Source: Synaphobranchus kaupii
Taxonomy: Eukaryota; Chordata; Actinopteri; Anguilliformes; Synaphobranchidae
Assembly: GCA_029718625.1 (NCBI GenBank)
Contig: CM056397.1
Location: 4,302,590 to 4,366,589, forward strand
Length of the DNA: 64,000 nucleotides
Direction: 5' to 3'
Under the pieces are notes generated by a model. It did not search any database. It saw only the letters and a list, made by a program, of their open reading frames with translations, and was not told where the DNA came from. Each line of letters begins with the position of its first letter. The first letter of the stretch is position 1. Positions 57,293 to 64,000 of this stretch are shown piece after piece. The translations under genes and the position numbers were made by a program.

Positions 57293-57714
57293 TTATAATT
57301 AAAAGTGTTTGCAGTAAGCTACATTATCAGCAGAGTAGCGTAGACTAGAGCCACATTCGGAGGCTATTTATTATTATTATTTTTTAAATGACTAACCATG
57401 AATCAGATATGTTTGGGGAATTTGCGGTTTATAAATCCGATCTCTTAAAGGCTTGCAGCTTAAAAGAGGCTATCCTCAATTCTTAATGTAGGCTATTATC
57501 GTAAATTCTTAATTTTCCTAGTAGTTAATTTTATGGTGACCTTGTATTATGTGTGAAAAGGATAAAGTGAACAGAGCTGAAGTGAAGAAATTAATGAATA
57601 AAGAAATGTTGGCCGAGGCAAGGGGTTTCCACAGTCAGTCATGACCGCAAGAGCAGAGCATAACACCCTCCCCAAACCAGACAAGTGCGAGCGTCCGGTT
57701 TGGGGAGAGTGTGA
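57292..57714. other. Unassigned, with a 50-bp palindrome
   Basis: acaccctccccaaaccag at 57663-57680 pairs with ccggtttggggagagtgt at 57695-57712. Nothing else recognised. Confidence 0.45.
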
Positions 57715-58335
57715 TATAGTACAAGTGAAATACAAGTGAAACATTGAACAGTTAATATTGGAAACCTCTTTTGCCTTTGCAATAAAAATATGTTAATGTG
57801 TCAATGTGAAAATAATAACAGTCTAAGAAATGGAAAATACACATGTGCCCTGCTGGGCTCAAACCCACAATCCACTGTGTGAGAGACTGCAGTTCTAACC
57901 ACAAGACCACAGTAGCTTCTTGGAAAGCATGAAGCCATTAGCTACATTAACATTAAAAAACATTAGTATGAAACGTTTTTATTGGACGATAAGCTTGATG
58001 AGCAGGTATACGGACCATACCCTCAAAGAATAATTCTCCCCATTGGATAATATCGCGACGGAGGCAGGCAGTTTGGCAGGAAAATGGGAAGAAGGAGAAG
58101 GAGAGGAAGGAGAAAAACGGCAAAATAACCCAAGTTTGGGGCTTTATTGTGTGGATGTGTGAAGTTGTATCTGAATGCTGTGTGGTTACATGAGGTCAGA
58201 ACATACAGAAGTTAATGTTTTTAAGGGCTGAGAGTCTATGGTCATTGTGGTTACTTCTGTAGGAAACCCTGAAAAGTGCCAAACTCTCGGTGCCGTAACT
58301 TGGCGGATGGCATACCTGCCATCCCAATAATGTTA
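57715..58335 (-). repeat. Third, diverged relative of repeat X
   Basis: 57715-57960 resembles the 284-bp module in X copy a (acaagtgaaac, tttgcaataaaaa, tRNA-like part). 58300-58327 carries cttggcggatggcatacctg and ccatccca as at 32463-32490 and the complement at 36463-36490. The sequence between is unrelated to the other copies. Confidence 0.55.
57853..57915 (-). repeat. tRNA-like sequence of a third type
   Basis: On the minus strand A-box-like TGGTCTTGTGG and B-box-like GGTTTGAGCCC, each one base off consensus, with tRNA-like spacing. The anticodon region differs from the other two types. Confidence 0.5.
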
Positions 58336-58661
58336 TCTAAATGTAGTGTAGCCTACTTAAATTATATATTTCCGGATTTTCGGTGATAATATGGAGTATA
58401 TTTTTCGCATAGCTACTGCATGTCACTAAAGAGTTGGCTATGCTAGTAGGCTACACAGGACACAGTAGGCTAGAGGGGCGATTTGGAATTTCAGAGCCAT
58501 GACCTAAGACTGTCTTTAAAAAATGTGACGTCTCCGTTGGGAAATGCAATAATGCGTCCTACTGAAAATGTAGGCTACTCTTTCGTTCACGTTTTATTTG
58601 CTTCACGCAAAGAGCTATAGCGTTTCTCAGATGTTCACCGCAATACGAAGATTAAGGTAAG
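58336..58661. other. Unassigned sequence
   Basis: Nothing recognised. Confidence 0.4.
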
Positions 58662-59379
58662 GCTGATGGTACACGGGCAATATTTTCAGGCAATATTGTA
58701 CAATATTGACAGTAATGGGCAATGGGTATGGGCCACTGTAGCAATGGGCAATGTGGCAATAACTGAAAAAAGAATGTTTGCACAACGTGTTTTTAAGCTC
58801 CGTTTCGAACCTTTATCACCAAAGGTAGGCTATATATGTGCCCGGAAACCGCAATAACCACAGCTTTCTGACAATGTAATTCAATCGACCGTATCTCTAA
58901 ATTTGACGGAAGCATTCATGGATGTATTCACCAGTAAGCAGGCGGTCTGAAGTTAGCAAACTAGCTAGTTAAAAGTCACTCGGTTCGTCAGTACGGTGGT
59001 GACTGAGTAATTAACTAATTATTTACAATCAAAAGTCAAGAATACCATAACTTATGAAACGTTGGTCTTTATTTCAACATTAGACTAATATATCAATATA
59101 ACTTACCTCAGTAATAAATAAATAAATAAATAGTTATAAGAGATAAGCATCCCTTCGCTTTCATCGCACCACTTGGCAGCCATTGTTGAAATGTATTTTT
59201 GGAAGGCTCAGGTGTTACGTGACCCAAACTCTCGTTTGTGATTGGATGGGAGCAAAATATTGCTCGCCTCGATCAAGCTTGTTCAGATATTGATTTATCA
59301 ATAGGAAAACTGCCAGCAATCATTGCCTGTCAATGTTGCCGGCAATATTGCCTGAAAATATTGCCCGTGTATCATCAGC
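58662..59379. mobile_element. Foldback MITE (718 bp)
   Basis: Inverted ends gctgatggtacacgggcaat and attgcccgtgtatcatcagc, with a subterminal (g)caatattg motif repeated several times. No clean target duplication. No transposase. Confidence 0.8.
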
Positions 59380-59715
59380 TTAAGGATGCTCGGAGCTGAA
59401 GCGACTGCGTATTATTGTGCCAAACTTGGGAGAATCCGGACCCAGTGAACAGCATGTATTCACGGATTCGTTCCTCTCGTTCACGTAGCCTAACTTTCCA
59501 CTGCTCTCAGTCACACACAGATGGGAGGGGCTCGGAGAGCATGCCCCACTCAAGCGGATCAATGCTGCCATAGGAGTAGCTGTAACTTCAGTGAATGGGA
59601 AGCTCGCAATTGAGAGAGGAACCAAGGGAACAAATCCGGACACGGAGTCAGTTCCTTTTGTTCACCAAACGGATTCATTCAAAAGGAACGAATCGTTCAC
59701 GAACGACACACCACT
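59380..59715 (+). repeat. hAT-related fragment
   Basis: Ends aacgaatcgttcacgaacga then cacaccacta, resembling (inverted) the terminal region of the hAT-type element at 41934 (tagtgatgggc...gtgaatgattcgttc). No opposite end identified. Confidence 0.4.
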
Positions 59716-60947
59716 ATGTGCTTGCCTCTTTGTACAGTGTGGACAGCAGTCAGCAGCTGACTAGTGTGTAATGGCTGCTGCTAACGTTGCTTGGTGTGCC
59801 TGCCTATCTGCTCTGCCAGTGCATGCCCGTGGCGCTAGACATAAGTCTCCCATTGTTCTCGTGTTCATTTAGAACGATGGAGTTATTCATACGTTGAGCC
59901 TGCCGGATTTAGTTAGCATTTTGTTTCACCATGTTAAGTCTATGGGCAATTAATCGTCAAAATTTAGAATTTTGAGGTCTCATTCAAATTTAATAAAGTT
60001 TACAGCCATGAAAGTATAAAAAGCATACAGGTCTTACAATGACCAACAGAATGAGGGGTCTTTTGTCGGGATCCATTGGATTTAAATTGAGTTATCTTTG
60101 CGCAAAATAAGTCTTAATGTTTTATGCTAATCTTTAGGGGGTACATGTAACTTTGTAATGGCCTAACGTAGCTATACCAAAAATAGTATTTGGCGAGCCC
60201 ATGGCAATAGTAGTCCACTTGTGAAATGGCATTGAGATTGGTTATGAAACGGCGGAGATATCGAGGTTCAAATGTCACTGTTTTACATTGAAGTGCTGAC
60301 CAACGCAAACACCACGCTCAGTGTAATATCTAGAAGTCATCTGAACCCTTACTGCTGCGAACCATATTATGAGGCTTTTTTTCTACATAGCTTTTGAGCT
60401 GTAAACTTGATATAATTCAAACTTGATATAAACAAATGCAATTCAGGGGTTCATGGACAGTGCCAAAAATAGTTAAACAGATTTTCGAGAAATCGCTGGA
60501 AATTAAATATTGGATTTTGGTGGAACAGCTAAGATGAGACTGTGGCAGTCAGACTGTAAAGCCCCTCTCATCAATATTAAAAGGATAGATCACTTAATGG
60601 GATTTTTTTGATATTACTTCAGTTTCAGTGTATATTTTCCATTGGCTCAGACAGTTTTGGTGTGCGATGGAGTACAGTATATTTCAGTATTTAGAGAAGT
60701 TTTTGATATGGCTGATATGGCTGACACAGTATAGCGGTATTTGGGAGTTTTTGGTCTAAATCAAGAAAATACACTTCAATTAACTCCAAAGCAGCTTGTG
60801 CAGTGACACTGTGTTTCCATAGATTTTTACATATGGAGAGATTAATTTCATAGGGTTTATTCACAATTATAAATAACCAAAATATTATTAAACATCATTT
60901 CATGAAAGATAAAGTATTATATGTATTATATGTACAACCTCTGGAGG
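59716..60947. other. Unassigned sequence
   Basis: No gene, RNA or repeat partner recognised. The target duplication of the SINE lies at its right edge (60934-60947). Confidence 0.4.
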
Positions 60948-61307
60948 GGGCGGCACGGTGGTGCAGTGGCTAGCACTGTCACCTCACAGCAAGAAGGTAC
61001 CAAGTTCGAATCCCGGCCGAGGGCCTCTCTGCGTGGAGTTTGCATGCTCACCCCGTGTCCGCGTGGGTTTCCTCCGGGTACTCCGGTTTCCTCCCACAGT
61101 CCAAAGACATGCAGGTTAGGCTAATTGGAGACTCAAAATTGCCCATAGGTATGAGTGTGTGAGTGAATGGTGTGTGTGCCCTGCGATGGATTGGCGGCCT
61201 GTCCAGGGTGTATTCCTGCCTCTCGCCCGATGCATGCTGGGATAGGCTCCAGCACCCCCCGTGACCCTGACCAGGAATAAGCGGGTTAATGGATAATGGA
61301 TGGATGG
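60948..61307 (+). mobile_element. tRNA-derived SINE with exact 14-bp target duplication
   Basis: Begins ggcggcacggtggtgcagtg. It has an A-box-like TGGTGCAGTGG and a B-box AGTTCGAATCC in its 5' tRNA-derived head, then the conserved body (gtggagtttgcatgctcacc, tccaaagacatgcaggttag, gggataggctccag) and an (ATGG)n tail. acaacctctggagg is repeated exactly at 60934-60947 and 61308-61321, so the insertion is complete and relatively young. This is a common teleost SINE type. Confidence 0.95.
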
Positions 61308-61471
61308 ACAACCTCTGGAGGTATAATGTCGCTTTACAAGCTGCTTTAAAGTTACCTGAAGTTAATTTTCTTGCTTTCGACCAGTAATTCCCAAATGGCC
61401 AATAACTGCCATTGCAAAACTGGCAGGTCTTTACAATAGCAGTTAAAAATAAATATCTAAAATATCCTTAA

Positions 61472-62201
61472 AGGAGCTATATGTAACATTGACACCGAGC
61501 GTTTAAAATGGGTACTACAGTCCAAATTCACAATATTGGAGAGAGTCGTCTCCGCCCACCCCCTCCTCCCCAGACTCGAAGCTCACGCAGGTTGCCAGGT
61601 TGAGGACACTGAACAAACACGAGCTCAAGACGAGCCGAGCGCAACATTATATTTTGAGACAAGCTTATTCTATTTTGACAATGACAAGCGACGACGAGTC
61701 CTACACTGTAAGCTAATGTATACGTTTGAAATTTATTGTTTGCAAATTATAAACCAACTCGTGGATCTTTTATAACTCTGTCATTGTTAGCTAGATGCAT
61801 GGCTGGCTATGTTTACAGTCACACAGATGATAAGCTAACATTAGTGGTATGTTTAGCTAGTAACTATATACATATATATATTTAAATCTTTAGCTAGCTA
61901 GCTAAATGAAAACAATGTTGAACTTAGCTTAGGCACTCGTAAATCGGCTGTCGGAGTGCCGGAGTACATCTGGTTGTTCGTAATGGGCAGTGGGCGGAGT
62001 CAACTCGGAGAATAGTGAATCACACAGGCCAAAACAAATAGACGTTCAGACCCGGAATGGAAATTTCAAAGGAGAACATACTGGCTGTAGCATTGTTGTC
62101 GGAGAAGCCAGTATTTCGACTTAGCATGTTTCCTTAATCTCTGATGACATATCATGTTCATTTTATGATTTAGTACAGTAAATGTGTTACATATAGCTCC
62201 T
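61472..62201. mobile_element. TTAA foldback element (730 bp)
   Basis: TTAA at 61468-61471 and 62202-62205 flanks ends aggagctatatgtaaca and tgttacatatagctcct. TTAA fits Kolobok or piggyBac; the ends do not start CCC, and no transposase is present. The interior includes (TA)n near 61870-61880. Confidence 0.8.
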
Positions 62202-62205
62202 TTAA

Positions 62206-64000
62206 GTACACATAAACCATATGGGACAATCAAAAAACATACACAAAAGCTGAAATATTATGAAGAAGCCCCCCCCTCTCAAATAGGTGGTGCCACCCTT
62301 CAATTAATCCTTAAATAATTCACATGGTGGAAGAGGAGCCTGTCCTGTTTATTAAAAAAGCCACCAGCATTACGGCTTTCTGTGGCCACACACCAGCTGA
62401 GCTCAGAAATAGGAATAATACTGTACTGATTAAAAATGAATCAGGACATTCCCAACCTGTTATGAACCGGGCAGCTGCGATTATCCAAAAACACAATATC
62501 TTTGTGTTGTATTTTTTGTCCATGAATGAAACCTGCATAAAGGCACTTGGGTGAGACAAGGAAACACAAATTTCCCAGGGCGAAATCGAGAAAACCAGCT
62601 TGCTCGTAGCAGCATCTGAATTGCCTACTCACTCGAGATATGTGTCAACATGTTTATAAACATCAAAAGAAAACCTGATACCTTAAGTATAAGAAGAGTA
62701 ACATTTACAGTGATCTTGGGCTTAGGCGTTTCCAAGACCTTTAAGATGGAGCCAGGAGGGACAATTACCAATGAATTGGCACTGGCATTCTTCCATTTAT
62801 TTAACAAAATCTGGCACAGTGTATAAATTCACATCCTTAAGACTTCCTTTCAAGTCATGTCCCAGCATCAGAGGACAAACATATTCTGAAATTTAATGAG
62901 GAGAGACAGCAAGAGAATCTGCAAGAACATGCTACAAGGTTAGCAAAGAAATGGTGGCCACAAAATGCTATTGTGCTGCAGCTGCGTGGTCTTTCGACAA
63001 GGCTTGGGTCTCGGAGTTAATCTGCCTTCACCTCGTCTGCGAGCGTGCTTGGCCAAAGAGCGCATGGTCGAGGCGATCCAGGAGAGCTTTCAGCCATTGG
63101 CTCAACTCGGGGCTCTCAATAATCATGATTATTTTAATGTTCCCACACTTACATTGGTTTGACAGCTTCAGCCACACGAGGTGGGCTGCAGTTATTACAG
63201 CTCCCGGACACAGAGGGGCATAGAGTCTGTGCACAGACAAGGACAGACAGTCGCACACAACAGGTGATGTAATCCCCATGTTGCTAATTGACATTGACAC
63301 GGTAACCAAGTTCTTATTAAAGCAACAAATAGTTGGGGCACTGAGAGGCTTTGGGAGACTGCGGTGGAACTAGTGCATATCTCATCTTTCACATGCTGGC
63401 TAAAGGTTCAGGTGCATTTAGGCCATTAGCCAAACACATTTTACATTTTGCGGACCGCTTTAAGAGATAGGGAAAAGCCAATGTGTGTGCGCACATACGT
63501 GAACGTCGGCACTAACGAGCTAGAAACTGAGGAGGAGACGCACTGAGGTGACTCATGGCGAGCTCTGTGTCTGTTGAGTGAGAAAATGTTGTGAAACAGG
63601 ACCAAATCTCTCTATGCGACAAGACCAGGTACTGAGATGAGGGAGAGATATTTTCTTCTGTTCATTTAAAATTGAATAGCACTGCAGCTTGTGGAACAAG
63701 ACATTTATTGTCATTGCTGTCACTGAGCTACTCAATGCACAGAAATGTCTCACACAGGTTCGTTCTCCACATTCCATTACCTGACCTTAATGACAGATTG
63801 ATTGTTTGTCAGTCATACTCAAATTCATAAGACCACAATTTCCTGATGCTATCATAATCATGCCTATGCAAGTAAAAGTGAGAACATGTTTTAAAAGTGC
63901 ACCCTGGCCTTGATTCAGCATGACAATAATGTTTTCATCTAAATGTTAGAAACCACTAACAATTTTTCATGAATTTGTCATAATTGTCTTGCTAATTCTA
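62206..64000. other. Unassigned sequence to the window end
   Basis: No repeat partner, RNA or domain recognised. Frames at 62951-63309 overlap on both strands without a motif. This is the longest stretch here without an identified element and may be unique host DNA. Confidence 0.4.

Noticed and set aside
57111..57302. Polyserine protein
   Set aside because: Translation of the (TTC)n tract.
1..64000. CRISPR array, operons or prokaryotic regulation
   Set aside because: No regularly spaced direct repeats; all recognised elements are vertebrate transposons and retroelements.

Overview
The window is gene-poor nuclear DNA of a teleost fish, made almost entirely of nested transposable elements. 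The evidence is the repeat families: Sleeping Beauty-type Tc1 IR/DR ends, several other Tc1 terminal repeats, an L1/Tx1-type LINE with ORF1 and ORF2, a Ty3/Gypsy chromovirus, hAT, Kolobok and piggyBac-like elements, and a fish tRNA-SINE. The species cannot be fixed from sequence alone. No host gene could be supported; all recognisable coding sequence belongs to mobile elements and most of it is broken.

Layout. 1-7.6 kb: foldback repeats, a 5'-truncated LINE with an exact target duplication, a minisatellite and overlapping palindromes. 7.7-9.2 kb: a nearly intact Tc1 element whose transposase has one in-frame stop. 9.2-20 kb: a run of Tc1-type foldback elements with three unrelated terminal repeats that share one internal core, plus a Kolobok MITE, a Tc1 relic encoding only an HTH joined to a C-terminal tail, and a piggyBac-like element that itself holds a hAT MITE. 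20-24 kb: mostly unassigned, with a decayed hAT BED-finger exon. 24.1-44.6 kb: two inverted copies of one DNA transposon (called G here), each with its own 8-bp target duplication. Copy 1 holds a Kolobok element with promoter and THAP gene. Copy 2 has grown from about 2.3 to 15.3 kb by taking in a TIR element, a 9.8-kb L1 (itself split by a solo-LTR-like sequence and two inverted tRNA-like-bearing repeats, called X) and a triple-nested hAT. 44.6-49.9 kb: Tc1 deletion derivative, L2-type tails, foldbacks. 50-55.3 kb: a decayed chromovirus on the minus strand. 55.3-64 kb: foldbacks, a (TTC)n tract, a third X relic, a SINE with an exact target duplication and a TTAA foldback.

Working together. 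The elements interact mainly by nesting. Because several families occur twice here, one copy often gives the empty site of an insertion in the other, so boundaries and relative ages can be read directly. Family names follow motifs, terminal sequences and target duplications seen by eye; no database search was possible.
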